DNA of 64,000 nt from NCBI GenBank assembly GCA_008508345.1, contig QNGE01000144.1:291213-355212 (forward strand). The letters run 5' to 3'. A model generated the notes under the pieces. The model searched no databases, was not told the origin of the DNA, and saw only the letters and a list, made by a program, of their open reading frames with translations. The stretch comes from Paragonimus westermani (Eukaryota; Platyhelminthes; Trematoda; Plagiorchiida; Troglotrematidae). Shown here in pieces: positions 47,146 to 60,943 of the stretch (positions are counted from its first letter, which is position 1; each line of letters begins with the position of its first letter). A program made the position numbers and the translations under genes.

Positions 47146-50100
47146 AGGACTGAAAACAGCCTCGTAAAAACAGAGTATACTCTAGTTAGTCCACTGCAAT
47201 GTTTTGAGTGATTTTATTCAAGAGCGAACCGTTCTTGAATAATTTGCTTACGTGATATGTTGTCAGATTCCCATTTGACATCCTTCAGGAAAATGCCCAT
47301 TTTTTACCTACCTTATTTAAATGATAAACTTTCCTGGCAACGCTGCTTTAGCAGTACCTGGACGAGTGATTTTTTCTGGCACACGAGATGAATAGATCTA
47401 GCCAGGCTTTTTAGTAAGTGATTCAACAACCATCCGTACAAGTGATGCACAGTCTGTTCTTCCCGTATTAATGTGGATGTTTACATTTCACCGCTGACTA
47501 CCAGTGTGAACTGACCTAGACCACAGCGGCTCGAAATGGTGATTATAGTGTTTCGTCGCATAATTGGTGAGGATGACTGCTCTACCCCACTTATGAGATC
47601 TTCAAGTGAATATTCGAAACGGGGCTGAAACCTGTCGAGGTGTATCGGTTTCCCAACGGACGTCCAGAAACACTAGTCATTTTAAACAGTTTACTTTTTA
47701 GATGAACGCTACGATCTTTTTTATACATATTCCATGCTTAGTATTCAAACCTGCAAGTAAACTGCGTCATCTGTTACGCAAAACACTGTCAATGCAGAGT
47801 GGTATGGAAGTTTTACTGATGCACAGGTTTACAGGGTTCGGAAAAAATCAGTACTTACATGTTTTACATGTTTGTTCGTTTGTGTTTGCATTTTTTTTCG
47901 TTCATGCACGTTAATGGCGCCAAACGCACTTTCGGTTTGTTCACTGGCTGAACAACTGGATCCTTGGGCTGTGTAAGTGTTCTCGAGTACCGGTGTTGTT
48001 TTGTTATGCACAAACTTCGTTGTAGTTTACACATGATGTTCATTCGGCCGATTGTTCGTTCCTGTTTTCACCTCGCCTCTGGTACCGTTTTGCATATACT
48101 TTGGAACATCGGAGTAGTGCACGTACGTCCTGAAATATCAACACTAAAACAATATTCTGCTGGATATGCATACGTGGTAGCTCATGACACCGGATTAACA
48201 GAGCAATCAACGGACAATTGGTGCCGATCGTCTCAAGCGCCTGTGTCGGTTCAGTTTTAACCACAAAGTTGGATAGTGCTTGCGGACTAGTACTAACTTA
48301 ACGGTCTTTCTGCTTACACAACAGCTTACTTATGTGATGTTCTAGTTTACAAGACTAAGAAGAGAAACTTAATTAGGGAGTGATCACATGTATAAAGGTT
48401 TTTCAGTAGGTAACTTAGGTCTTTCCTTTACGGTGTTCCTGTTGTGTGTATTAGTTACCCAGTTTGTAAGAGCAATCATGGTAATTTCATGAGTGGCTTC
48501 CTTGCTACATCAACAAGCCCTATGGTTAGATAGTATAAGTCCACGTCTGTGTTGACAACGCACATTTTGTCCGAACCTAAGCACGCAAATGTAGTCATAG
48601 TGATCATCACTTTCTTTGAACGATGGTCGACAAGGAGCAAAAATAACTAGGTAGCTAGCTGATATACACCGACTAGCGTTCAGACCTGAATTCGACGTAA
48701 CACTCATGCATGCAGACAGAATGCACAGGAATTGTAATCGACTAACAAATTCAGCCAAATGTTCGTGAACTTGGTTGAATAACCCAAAAATGTGCAGTTC
48801 CATAGTCAACTGCTATTTACTTCATGCGGACCCATGTGTTACGAGTTACATTTGAGTTGACTGATGTGACCTGCGCTGTACTAACAAGATAATATTGTCA
48901 GTCTCTTTGGTTCTCACACTTTGGTTAACATCTGAACCGCGCTATCAAACAGTACCGCCCACCAGTCGTAATTCCATGTGAAGTGAAAATTTTCCATCTG
49001 TTAACAAACCAACCGGGAAAAAGATATGGAGCATACGTGATTGCTCGAGCAGTGCCAGTGACCTCAAAGAGGTTCAGTACGACTGATATGATCAGCCCGC
49101 TTAGCAAATGTATAACGACTCATTCCAAACAAACCAGACGAATGGATTATTTCCACACCGTGCAAAGGCTACATGCTTAAACGACTCCGTAAGTCGTTTA
49201 TACCTCCAACATAGAATTTTCCATCAGAAGTATGCAAACTGAACATCACTCTGTCTCTCCGGATGACTTAATTCCATATATCACAGGGACGTATGCTATG
49301 CCTCACTACCTTATACATTTCTGCTTTCATAAGATTTTCCATCCTCGAAAGTGTACGGTAATACTGGGGATTGGAAGCTTCGAATGACCCAATAAATCGT
49401 ATTTCAGATTAACTTTTCTGCTTAAATATTGAGAAGATCTGACACTTGTTGCAATAGGCAGTCGTTATTCACGGGACAAGAACATAGATTTATACCTGCA
49501 CATCAGTAGAAGAAAAGTAGAATCTCTAACTGACCGATATCATTGACACCTTAATCGTCACAAACTATAATCTTAATGCTCTAGTGCAGAGCAAAGTACT
49601 TGGTGAATAACGAAAGATATAACATTGAAACTGTTTGTCCAATCTTGATGTTGAATCCTATAGCGGATTCGGATTGGTCCTCTAGTAGATGGTCGGGGTT
49701 TGTATGAGTGGTGAATCGAACAGATTTCCCATACTTCTGGATGGAAATCACATGCTTGTTAGACGTCATCTCAGTGGACTTATTGATGCTGGCAGGTTAC
49801 CGAGCTAAGCAGGAATGTGGTTTCATCTTGTCTTTCTCAGAAGATACTTGTCTTCTGTGATAACCAGTAGGTTAGGTGGATCATTTCCACTAAGAAGTAT
49901 TAAATAGTCATACTCATCAAAGCGTGTTTTCCACCAGCGCACAGATTTATTGTTCTCAGTCAAACTTTTGTTCACTCACCACTGTTTCACGTTGACTATT
50001 ATCCTACTGGTCATCGGTACTACCGGACTAGATTGAAAGTGAACTGAAAATGAGACATGTGTTGACTTTGCTGAACATAGTTTGCATAAGTATAGCAAGA

Positions 50101-52560
50101 CGCGATCCCATATGGAGTGTCCTTTATTACGCCCATGATAAGATGATCGTATCGAACTGACTGAATGCTGAAGACTATATCTGTGATCAGCCGTCTGCAT
50201 TTTTAACGGCTTGGTCTATGGACCTTTGTATGGAAATTTATCTCGTTCTCTACGCGTATATGTACGCAGGCGTATGCCTAGATAGACGGGTATTTTCAAT
50301 GCCAAAGGAAACCAGTATGGATTGTATCAAGTCTGAATTGTGTAGTTAGTCATCCGGTCTACCTTTTTGCCTGTTCAACAGGGACTCTGGGAATGCGACA
50401 GCCGATCGTCAGGTTGTCCACTAAGAACGTGACTTGTTCACTCAACTGAAACAGCAGAAACACGTGGCACACACACACACGTGTTACAGATTTCTAATAA
50501 ATTAACGTACTAATTTTACTATTTGCCCGAATCGGTTTCCAAGGTTTGCCCTGACGTACACACGTTATTTCACACGTTGTTCCGTTCCATGTATCATAGT
50601 AACAGCTTGTGATTCTGTTAGTCTATTAGTATCGACTAATCTCACCCACTCATGCCTTTCCTTTCTATAAAGTATGAATATGTGTCAAGACATTTTCTTA
50701 TTCGAGTTCTTCCACAGTGATCCAGTGTGTCAGGTATAACCTTGCTATAGCGTCACACAGTCGCAGTTGCATGCCTAAACACGATGTTAGCGGACCGGCC
50801 CAATACTTCCAGTAGTTGGCCAACTAAACGTATGCTGTCATAGCATCGTTACAAGCTACCGGCTGAACCGTTGCTCAGGTACCTGAATCGGCTTAATTCC
50901 CTTCAAGCTTTCACGATTCGCGTAAGATTAGGCAATAAGCCTAACCCGGCTAAAGTCACTAGAACAAGGCTGGTCGTCAAACTACCACTGTCACGATTGT
51001 ACTGAAACTGCTGGCAGTTGGAATTGGCTAGTAACAGATAATCTTCTACTATGAATGATCACGTTGGCACCCTATCTCCCTGACAGTGGTGAATTTCACC
51101 GTGTGGCTCAATCATTCCTGTCCTAAGCTGACTGGCTTACGTAGCCTCATAATGCTACCGTACAAGCGTTATAGGACATCCGGTGGCTAACTGAAGGACA
51201 CAACTGTCACGAACGAAAAGCTTCATTTCTTTAGGCCATGAAAATGGTTTATATGGATTTGCCGTTAAATTAATGTGTGTGGATGCGATTGCAGCATGTG
51301 CAAAGTTACACGCTACCTCACTTATTGTTTGCCAAGTTACTGCTTAGTACAATTCCTCTTACCTGTATACATTCAAGTTCACACCCATACCAAGGAGCTT
51401 TCCACTCGATTCTAGACTACCTATCAGTACCCGTCGTCTATGCTTACAAGAGTGCAGAAACTGACCTGCTGGCACGAACAAACAGAGTCTTTCATCGCTC
51501 CACTAAGGTTAACAGTAAACAAACGATCAGTCCAAATGCCACATTGCCGAAGTATGAACTGTCGTGATGCAGAGTTTCAAATGTGTTTTATGTGATGTAA
51601 TGGAACTACAAATGCATCATTTTCGATTACGTGATAAACCCTGATTGATAGTTGAACAAACTATATTCTTTACTATGAAGTTTGTACACGGAACAGTGGT
51701 TATTAAAGTACATATCCCTTTACCATACATTGAAAAATCTGGGGAATGCACAAACCAGATACAAACACGAAGTTTTCTGTGAATGAATGTCGCACAAATT
51801 GGCACAATTTTTGCACTAATTGCATTGGTGATCAACGCCACCCTTGTTGACATTGGGTTGAATCAAAGAACATGCGCATTTTTGTCACTCCAAGTGGTTC
51901 ACGCCGCATCACATGTGCACTCACCCGCACGCTCCGGATCAGCACAGGCCTTAAGAGAGGTTAGCAAGAGGTGTGTGACCGGATTAATTATAAAATGATA
52001 CACTGATGGCTGAGCAGATGAATGCTTCCGCTTTGCAACGCGGTGTGTCTGGATGGTCACTATTCACAGTGTATTTGTCTGCTAGTTGTAGACAAAGACG
52101 AAGCCTGTCATAGAATCTCATTTCGAGGGTGGATATCGCGAAATATCAAAAAGGGACAGTTTGATGATAAAATTCAAAACAGTGAGAAATAACGCCTCAT
52201 TAAAAATCAGCCAAGGGGAACCAGAATATAATAAGATAGGTGCAGAAGCAAAACATACTATAGAAGCATACTATCGCAATCTATATTACATAAAAAACAG
52301 AAATGTTTATTTTGCTGAGGGCAAATTAAGCTGAAAATCGGAAACTTAAGTGAATGGCTCTCTTGCAGAGGAGTGGCAGCGATGTGCAGAGGACTTTTTC
52401 ACATTTCAGTGTACGATCTTCCATGAAGACGTTGAGCAACACGTAGCGATAAACCAATGATCCAAAAAATTCAAAACAAGATTGGATCAAAATGCCACGG
52501 TACTATTGAACAAATTATCAAAGTGAATATTTAGACAACCTCAACAGTTTTGATCGGCAG
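47146..52560. other. Non-coding, nothing firm
   Basis: More than 5 kb of AT-rich sequence with only short frames (for example 47964, 48983 and 51277 plus; 48510 and 49581 minus). A short (CA)n stretch lies near 50469. Confidence 0.4.
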
Positions 52561-52735
52561 ATCGTTTCCGGGGAATGGGTTACAGTTTTCTGCTGAACGG
52601 GCCGAAAGAGCTCTTCCGAGCAGTCAACAGGTTCAAAACAATGGGGACGAGCCGAGCTCTAAAAAGGGGGTGCACGCACCACTCAAGCAAAGTACAATGA
52701 CCGACAACTGGCTATTCGCACAATCATCAAATTGA
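52561..52735 (+). CDS. Candidate last exon, function unknown
   Basis: An acceptor (cctcaacagttttgatcggcag) leads into a phase-2 frame with FPGNGLQFSAERAERALPSS, QQVQNNGDEPSSKKGVHAPL and a C-terminus DNWLFAQSSN before TGA. It is Ser/Gln/Glu-rich and looks disordered. A second acceptor at 52586 keeps the frame. Upstream exons were not located. Confidence 0.4.
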
Positions 52736-53089
52736 CGTGACAAAACAAAATCGTCTAGGTCAAGGTCCAAATTAACGTCCAGAAACAAGGGAGGTTGAAT
52801 GCAGAGGGGTAAATATTTGGGGGAATAGGGTTGGATCGGATTTTCACGATTTTAGTTCAAAATTCGATACACTCTGGTTGCATCAATAAATAAGTAGATG
52901 AGTAACTAAATAAACAACAAAATTCATAAAAACATACGAAGGTGGTGTTAAAAATGTCGGTGGCGATAATTAAATGTAGCACGTTATTAGTATGTGATGT
53001 TTGTGACGGTTTGTGTATGCTTTTTTCTGTCAAGCCAACATGACTTCTTCTAGAACTTGTGACACGAAGAAGTTAAAAGAAACACAATT

Positions 53090-53209
53090 TTAAAACCTCC
53101 GAAGTCCACTGAATGATCCTGGAGGGCAAGTGTCCCGGCAAGATCTTTCGAACGGTTTACTCTGAAATCTACCAGTGGCACTGTTGAGTGTGGTAGCGCC
53201 ATTAAGTTT
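53090..53209 (-). CDS. Cys-rich exon-like segment
   Basis: On the minus strand a near-ideal acceptor (tggattaacttttgtttcag) opens a frame with GATTLNSATGRFQSKPFE then CRDTCPPGSFSGLRRF and TAA. The C-x-x-x-C-P-P-G-(S/T)-(F/Y)-S pattern is typical of EGF-like or ephrin-receptor-like repeats in extracellular proteins. If real, the protein is secreted or a membrane receptor. The segment may end at the stop or at an unseen donor just before it. A longer frame over 53050-53457 in another register is less likely. Confidence 0.4.
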   Translation of the reverse strand, partial: KLNGATTLNSATGRFQSKPFERSCRDTCPPGSFSGLRRF

Positions 53210-56200
53210 CTGAAACAAAAGTTAATCCACGAAAACTGGTTTTTGTGAATTTCAACGTGAACTGATCTCTTGGTGGATTTCGAATGACTTGGTGGGATGG
53301 GTGGATAACTGAACCAAATTTTACAACTTGTAAGCTGCCAATGTGGCTCACAACCCTGATGGTGGGGTGATTGTTGTGTTTGAGCATGCAGTTTTTGTCC
53401 CTCGCTCACATCCGGCCTACAGCAGAGTTCTCCTAATTTAATCTCTTTTAAATTCAAAAACTACCAAACATTTTTCATTAATGTCTTGATAATTACCACT
53501 TGGTCCACTCAATAATTCTGCAGAAAAAGTAGTCTTCGGTAACATATATATTTGACTAACTCTGAGGCAGGTGCAACCGAACCTAGTTATAACAGCATCA
53601 AACAGCCTCAAGGCTGCTTCTGGAGATACTGAATGTAATCCGTCTGATCCCGATCACATTAGTCTTTCAAACAGTTTATCAGGTTGGTCGGTAATACTAC
53701 CTCTAAATTTGACTTCAAGTGAAGGTAGTAGATCAATATTCAATGTCCTGCTTTATAGACACACCTGGTAGATGCTAGTATCTGATAATCATTCCGTTCG
53801 TACTGTGTGTGTTTGTGTGTACGATGTTTTTTCGGGTTTTCAAAGCAGCTTTCAGCTAGAAATAGAAATTTCCTTCCAGATTAATTATGTAAAAGCAGTT
53901 CTGTCCGAATTTCATGAAACCGAATGAAACATTTTGAGACATGCTGTCTAAAGTCAGTAAATGAGAAAAGATGTTTCTATGGTCTGATTATAGGTTTTGT
54001 CATGTTTTTCTGATTACGTTGTACAAGAACGGTTGCCAGCCACACACCTTTTCAAAGTGATCAAAATTGATTTAAAATTTTGCTCTTGATGTGATAGATT
54101 TTTTCATTTTCCTAATTATACTGGATTGCCAGTGTTTGCTCACGATAGGCTGACGCTGTTATACTATAAGATTTGTCTACTCAGGTCTTATTACTAAGGT
54201 TTGTATGTCTCATAAAAATCTATCTGTCTGAAGGTTTCTCTACGTCATTTTAACCGTTTTTGATCGTTTAGCCCCCGTTTTTAAACTGCATCTACTACTA
54301 TGTTTCACACTGTTGTTGACATTCTTCCTGGTATTCATTTGACAGGTAGACATTCAGTTCCGATTTGTGAGTTTACTCTATATAGTGGCCGTGTATGCTG
54401 CTGCAATGTTCACTAAGTCAACGTCGTCCCTTTACATGGTCAAATAGGTTTGTAAAACACGGTAGTATATTGGCATTTGTGGATCCACAACCTGGACCAA
54501 CATGCCAACGCGTCGTGCTCTTCAGCAAGTCGATCTACGACACAACACGAACGCCTTTAGTATGGGCTCTGGTTTCTTGAAAGCTGAGTGGATAGCCAAT
54601 GGTGGGTACAAATAACGACAAACTAATATAAACGTTTATAGCAGATCACGACCAGAAAACCAGCGTCAAAACTGAGCTGAGATTAACATCCGTTCAATGA
54701 GTGATTTGATTTGCAACATAGAAACGAGGAGTTAGTAATGCCAGCGCTAAAAACCTGAGTTAAATGTAGCTCGCAATGTAGCGTGTCCACAGTTCCCAAA
54801 GTGGTTGCTAGTATTTTCTTTTCTATGCATATCGTTTGTTTTACTCCATTTCTCGTTCACTGTCCCATGGCAGTTAACTCGATGGAATATTGTCAAGTTC
54901 ACACTGGTGGTATTTGGCTGTTTCCACACAAGTCATTGAAAATGTACACTGCAGTGAATGGAGAGCACGTTCAATCCATTAGATCGATTTCCAATTTAAA
55001 GCGGTATCAAGTGAATAAACCGAGCATCTGCGCTTTGTTCATGTACCGTGGTACTACATGATGGCCATTAGCTTCATAATGGTTGCAGATTATAAGCTGC
55101 ATCAAGTCGGATTCAGCTAAAACTGAATAGCTTGAAAGCTATGAATTCGTTGGAAACAGGCTGTCAAATTTTATGCGATAGCTGGCAATGAAACAGATGA
55201 TGATAGAACAGAACGTATTGTTATGTACAGCTACTTGAAGTGAGAACTTAACAATCACACACAATACGTAGGATGTCAAATTTTTGAGTGGGATGAATTT
55301 AGTCGGATGATAACAGAGGGGGAAATACGAGAAGGAAGTAAGAGGAGCTACGAGTACACTAGCTGATCGACCAAAGTGTTAGTGTCCAAGGTGAATGTTC
55401 TGCGGTAGATGGGAACAACTCAAATTAACGTCACTGATAAGCAGTCAGAGATTTGATTGAAGTGATTGAGTGTTCAGACACGCACTTCGAACGAGTCTAA
55501 TGTGAAGTCAGCAGTACAGTGTTTAACACAGTTACTTTGCGAAAGTATGTACATCAGGGAGAAAAGCTATTTATCGAGTAGTCAGGCAGATTGCATCTAC
55601 CTAAAGTAACTTTGCTTCTGAAAACCCTGCTTAAAATAAAAATTAGGTTGTTAAGTCGCTCCTGGCGATTTAGGGAATAAGTCACTCATCAACGTGCACT
55701 CGACAATTCCAATAACGCTTATTCAGACAGTCGGATTAACGGGACTATTTTTCAGATCCAAAAAACGTCAGGAAAAACTATCGAAAGGATTGGAATTTAT
55801 ACGACACAGTTGAATAAAATTACAATAGAGGTGTTATCTCACCTTGAATGTGAATTAATCACATACACAAATTATCTAACAGGAAGGTGTTCAAAATGGA
55901 GTAACCAAAACACAAATCCGTCAACGAGAAATGAGCTCATAAAATTTATCGGGTGCAGATGCAGGTGGGTACGTGTCGAACAATATCAAGAAGGGGAGTT
56001 TTAATGGACAAGCAATGATAGTTATGAAAGGAAGAAAGCAAACATCGTGCAGTTATGGTAAAAAAAATTTATCATGATCATTTACTGCACACAGCAGGAG
56101 CCAGTCAAGTCGAATTCAGGATCGGCTCTTTGCATACAAACCAAACATGCCTCAACGGATTCATCGCTGCTGATCATGTCAAGCAAATACGACAAACGTA

Positions 56201-57934
56201 CCAGACGAACTTCAACAGATCCAACAAGGTTATAGACATGAAAGATGAGAGTATCATACGGCCACTCAAGTTCGAATGCGCGGATTAGTCCTGACACAAA
56301 ATATTTAATTACAAATATGTACTGTGAGCTGTTATAGTGAAATCTGAACAGTCACCACTTGTCTGATTGCTTATAGCTGTTCGACTTTTGCGGGCTAATT
56401 CGCGCCGAATGGTGAAGACAGAGGGATAATCTCGGAGGGTAATTAAGGCTAAATCCACTAAACACGATCGATAATTCTTCGGTGCGCCACTGCAATGTAT
56501 ATCGATTACCACCACATGTACCAAATGCTGGTAGGTACAACTCAGTGTCGGACAGTTCTGCTGCGCTGGGCAAAAACAAACAACTTGAAAAAACTGTTGC
56601 AGCCATTGACTGAGGCGGTTTCGTCAACTGTTCATTCATATGGAAATGGAATTTCCGTTGTGAATGAACTAGATTAATTTAGAAAAAGATGCATTGTACA
56701 ACCTCATGGACATGCCAGCTGCACACCAATAAGTTCCACACAAACAGGTCAACAGCTTACTAGGACTCTGCTTACAGAGGAAGCTCACACTATGACATTT
56801 GGTGACATTCACTCTCAAGTTTGCGTGACGTGCCTGAGTATCTTGAAGTAGATCGGTACAGACGGACCTCGGTAATAACGCTATACTCCGGTTCTGAACG
56901 ATGAGCCGGAGATATACAACCAATCACCATTAAATTAAATAACGCCCTCTTTATGTTGTAATCTCATAATTCAAGATTATCGCAAACGTATATTAGCTAG
57001 TAAATGGTAATTTATGGTGCATGTATTTGTACAAGAACGTGTGGTGTATCCAGACTAAGCATACAAAATGTCTGGAGTTACTTACTTAACTAGAATGTCC
57101 TTCGTCATAAACTTCCCATTTGTTTTTCCAACGTCTGCTCCATCTGTCTAAAGTTTCCGGAGTATCCTTTCGTTACTTAGCCTAGGAAAACACTTTCCAG
57201 TGGTCTTAGGTAAGAAGATCTCTGGAGGTTTGTACTGATAGTCGTGTGTTACTTAATGACTTTCTATCCCAGCCAACGGTCAGTACTCAGTGATAAGCTT
57301 TAACTAATAAGTTAGCTTTTGCATTCTGTTGTAGGGTACACGTTTAGCTAACCCACTTTGGTGTCTCGACTTATTATTTACGTGGTGTTTTTGGAGGTGC
57401 TCGTTTACATCAACCACGTAATACAAAATGGTTCATGCTTTGTACGATAGATAAATTTAGTGACGTTCTCATGACGGTTAGATTGAATGTAATTTGCTGT
57501 TTTGTGAGATGTGAGGTTAGTGTTGTTGTGGAGACGAAGAAGGTCCGGAGAAGTGCCCTGAAAGATTTTAAGGCATTGAAATACATATAATTAAACTTGG
57601 TCCTAACAGAATAGAGGCGCTGTTTCTGCGGTTCGACTGCATTGCTGTTACCCAGGTGTACGCGAATCAAAAACGAAGTCATGAACTTAGGGGATTCGGG
57701 AAAATGTTCTGGACTCAAACAGAGCTTCAGCATGCAAGCGGTAAAAATGTTGACAGAAACTTAAATTACGCCCCAATTGCTGGATGGTCGGTCGTCCCTG
57801 TGGGGCAGACATTGAAAGTAGACCATCTAACGAACAATATCATGCGCAGAGTAGCTTGTTATGACATGAACGTATGCGGTTGTTCAGTTGCACTTGGTTC
57901 GATCTACTAGAACACCATTTCTCCATAACCGTGA
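53210..57934. other. Non-coding, nothing firm
   Basis: Frames at 53571, 54395, 55810, 56055 and 56495 (plus) and 57410 (minus) are open but unsupported. Confidence 0.4.
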
Positions 57935-58138
57935 GTGCAGTTCATCCAATCATCCCGTATCTCAGGTTGTTTGTCAATGCGTTTGCAATTGCAGTGACGT
58001 TTATATGAAAAAATCGGATCGACAAATGTCGACCGGACACCTTTCGAAATGTCTGGAACAACTGATGACACATCCCACTTCCAACTTGTTGAAAGAACTG
58101 TTCCAAATCTCACGTGATCGATCACTGAACGTACCTTG
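57935..58138 (+). mobile_element. Probable GIY-YIG fragment of a Penelope-like element
   Basis: The frame reads VVCQCVCNCSDVYMKKSDRQ then MSTGHLSKCLEQ. This follows the PLE GIY-YIG pattern, in which a C-x-C box precedes D-V-Y-I-G-K-(T/S)-D-R-Q-L-S and H-L-(P/S)-K-W-L, with the catalytic G replaced. No RT domain is recognisable upstream. It belongs to a different PLE lineage from the two minus-strand copies. Confidence 0.45.
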
Positions 58139-58924
58139 ACAACAAGTCATCATGTTGACCCAGTTGATTCACTCAAGTTAATGGTGCAGAATCAAGAGCC
58201 GAATTTACTGACTTTTTGTGCAGCACTATTTATCCCAACTTATCCGCTTACGTTATGCGCACAAAAGTGGTTGTGGCAACCTACCGGGTTAACGTGATCC
58301 GAATTACATAACACTTATGGCAATAATATGCGTGTCTAGTCACAGGGTATCCCTGTGTGCGTCATGTATATAATCTGCATGTTTTGCGTGTGCGACTGAT
58401 GAGGGTAAACGAAGTATTAACATATCATAACATGTCTTCCTTCTGCTATGACAAACTGTTTAAAGGTACTTCAATGTTTCCTGTATGTAAATAGAGAGGA
58501 ATAGAACAGATGTCGAGAAGTAAGAAATCCATGGGAATTTCTCACGAGTCTAGTTATCTGTAGATGGCACACACAAGAGTCAACATCAGTACACTGTTCA
58601 TATAATGAACCTGATAGCATACATTGTTACACTATTATACACAAATTATAACAGAACGGAAAATGGATCAGTCAATGTGCATCACATAAAACACAAGTTG
58701 GCAACACGTGATCGTACATGTGACGTGGATATGACCTCGGACTATTGCTTTTTTTGCGTAGACATTACAAGAAGTTGAGTTTGAGAAGCGTGTACCTTTG
58801 GGCGTCACTAAGCCTGATTTCATTGAGTGTACTTAGGTCAGTTCAGAATTCCCACCATTGATTTATGGATAGGAGTTGTTAACTAAATGGGCTTTGTTCA
58901 CTCAATTTATGTACACGTTATTGG
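58139..58924. other. 3' flank of the minus-strand gene
   Basis: No coding signal. No canonical AATAAA was found on the minus strand just below 58925; the stretch acataaattg (minus, near 58900) is the nearest A/T-rich signal. Confidence 0.4.
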
Positions 58925-59100
58925 TTAAAGTTGGCGTGAAAAGTACTGTGTTTTATATTGAGTTTGTGGTTCTTGGAGTCTACTCTCGTTTAGACGTTCA
59001 GAAAAACGTCTATAGACGCACGATTTTGTAATGTGATCGTACTGACGCTGAAGCAAATCAGAACCATTCTGACCGTTCTGGTTATTTTCTACACATAGAT
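58925..59100 (-). CDS. Last exon of a minus-strand gene
   Basis: On the minus strand a perfect branch-point consensus (tactaac) precedes an acceptor (ccttattcgtcacaag). The frame opens in phase 1 and matches the phase-1 end of the exon at 59305-59593. It contains ENNQNGQNGSDLLQRQYDH, RRFSERLNESRLQEPQTQ and ends QYFSRQL before TAA. Gln/Asn/Arg-rich hydrophilic tail. Family not recognised. The acceptor is moderate; an alternative nearby would give a short tail. Confidence 0.5.
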
Positions 59101-59304
59101 CTTGTGACGAATAAGGCTTCGTGAGTATGAACGTGTTCAACGCAAAAAGTGAGTCACCGATCAGGTTAGTACTAACTAGTTCAGACAAGATCGACTAAGA
59201 ATGGTAAATTGAAAAAGTCATTATTCGTTCAAACCAAAAAGAATCACGTGAAAACCAGCTGATACTCCCCATCCGTTATCCCGAGGTGAAATTGCATTTG
59301 TTAC

Positions 59305-59593
59305 CTTTCACCCGCAGAAACAGTCTCCATTGTCCTGATCGTTTTTCTCTTAAAACCCTGCTTCTCACGTCATCTACCAGTTCACATGGAGTTGCGGTGA
59401 CGCTGTATTCGTAGAACGGACCGAAACCTGCAACAGATGGAGGCTTACCACACCCCCAGGTGGTCAGTGCAGACAGTGGCGGATCGGTGTACCAACCCCA
59501 AACCAGAAATCCGGCGTCTTCGATCACGAAGCCCCTAATCGCAACAGATCGTGTGATTGACCCCGCTAATTCTCTTATGACCCTATTGCGCAA
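59305..59593 (-). CDS. Penultimate exon of the same minus-strand gene
   Basis: Acceptor (agcatcgcctcggttgtag) and donor (gtgaaag|gtaaca) bound 289 bp, phase 0 to phase 1. The exon is clearly GC-richer than its surroundings. The peptide contains RNRVIRELAGSITRSVAIRG, FVIEDAGFLVWGWYTDPPL, GKPPSVAGFGPFYEYSVTA and SGQWRLFLRVK: alternating hydrophobic residues and aromatic clusters of a beta-sandwich-like fold. No domain could be named. This is among the most convincing single exons in the window. The + strand frame at 59460-59708 is its shadow. Confidence 0.65.
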
Positions 59594-59704
59594 CTACAAC
59601 CGAGGCGATGCTAGTCAACCGTCAGGCTCGTGCCATTTGTTAGTAGAAGGTGCCGACTCAGTCAATTTCGTAAAAATTCCCATTGTAGTCATGAGAAATA
59701 ATGT

Positions 59705-59742
59705 GTAGCGAACAAGCTTGTTTCAGTGATTCATCATCAGGA
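59705..59742 (-). ncRNA. Hammerhead-like motif, PLE 3' terminus
   Basis: Minus strand: CTGATGA, then tgaatcact, GAAA, caagcttgtt and cgctac. One base is missing from stem III compared with the other terminus, and stem I has a single pair. A degenerate copy of the motif at 61654-61693. Confidence 0.45.
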
Positions 59743-60919
59743 TAAATACATCTCATTCATACCACACATCTTACAGAGGCATCAAGAGAGTGAAGGGGGA
59801 GCGGGTGGTTGGTGAGGCCAATCAGTTCAATGTCACATTACAATGAAGTACCCAACTGAACAGTGGGTCTTGACAGGCTAACAGGGTGGAGGGATGGCCA
59901 AGGCAGATCCAAAGCATGAACAAAACGTTCCTGGGTGCACATAAGTGAGTTGTACAGACGAATCCCAGTAGCTTCTGTAGACAGAATCCTTTACCTCACC
60001 AACCTCGATTGGATGGCTTTAACTCGGTGGATTAGACGAAATGCGTCCGTCAGCTGTGATAGTATGGAGGTTTTGACACTGTTGAGTCAAGCTGGGTGGT
60101 GTTCCCGAATCGGTTCAGGTAAGCGTCTGGCCGTGAGGCGTACATGACTGGTTCCACAGGAACAAATATGAGTATACACAAAACAAGGCCACAGAAACAG
60201 GCACATAAGTGGGCACGTAATTTAGCGGCGTCAAGTACTGCGTTAGCCGCTCCCATTAATCTACGTGTGACAGTGTCAGCTAGTGTGTCCCCCTTGAAGA
60301 GTAGTCCGATGCGCAGTTTCCTTTTCCACCAGACGAAGCTGGTCCCATTCACTCCACTGTTGTATAGTTCTATGAGCCTTTCCGGGTAGCCATTTTGTGC
60401 AAATATCATACGTATGAATGCCAATTCTTCAATAATAGTGTCATCTAGGAAAATTCTTATGGATCTGCCCGTCAAACAGTTGATTAGATTTTTCCAGGCG
60501 AATGGTACGAGACTAATGAAGTGAATGTACTGACAATTTCAAGAATCCTTTCTGTGTATCGTGCGTTGAAATGAACCATCAGCGAGGTGACGTAAACGTA
60601 CATCCAGAAAACCTAACTGGCTATTCATTTCGGTCTCCAGAGACAATTGCAAATTTTGTTGTGTATAGCTGAATACGACCAAGGTGTCAGTTGGGTTCAT
60701 GCTATCATCGAGCAAGCAAAGGATGTCATTAGCATACCTCACAAAAATTTCCTTGGCTTATTGTTTAACTCGGCTGTTCGTATTGCAGTCTCACCACGAA
60801 AATATCCACAGACAGTGGTCACAACAGCGATCCCATTGCGACGCCGTCCTTTTATCGATGAATCCCTTCGTTGAACTTAAACTGAACGTTGTAAGTGTGT
60901 TGTATAACAGGCAGTTTCG

Positions 60920-60943
60920 TTGTGAGTAGTATACTACTCACAA
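60920..60943. repeat. Perfect 24-bp palindrome in the PLE
   Basis: Two 12-base arms, ttgtgagtagta and tactactcacaa, with no spacer. It sits at one edge of the extra segment (about 60900-61205) that interrupts the RT between VELY and VQFK, and could be the end or a hairpin of a small inserted element. Confidence 0.8.

Noticed and set aside
60144..60929. + strand frames at 60144, 60647 and 60684
   Set aside because: Antisense shadows of the PLE RT and GIY-YIG regions.
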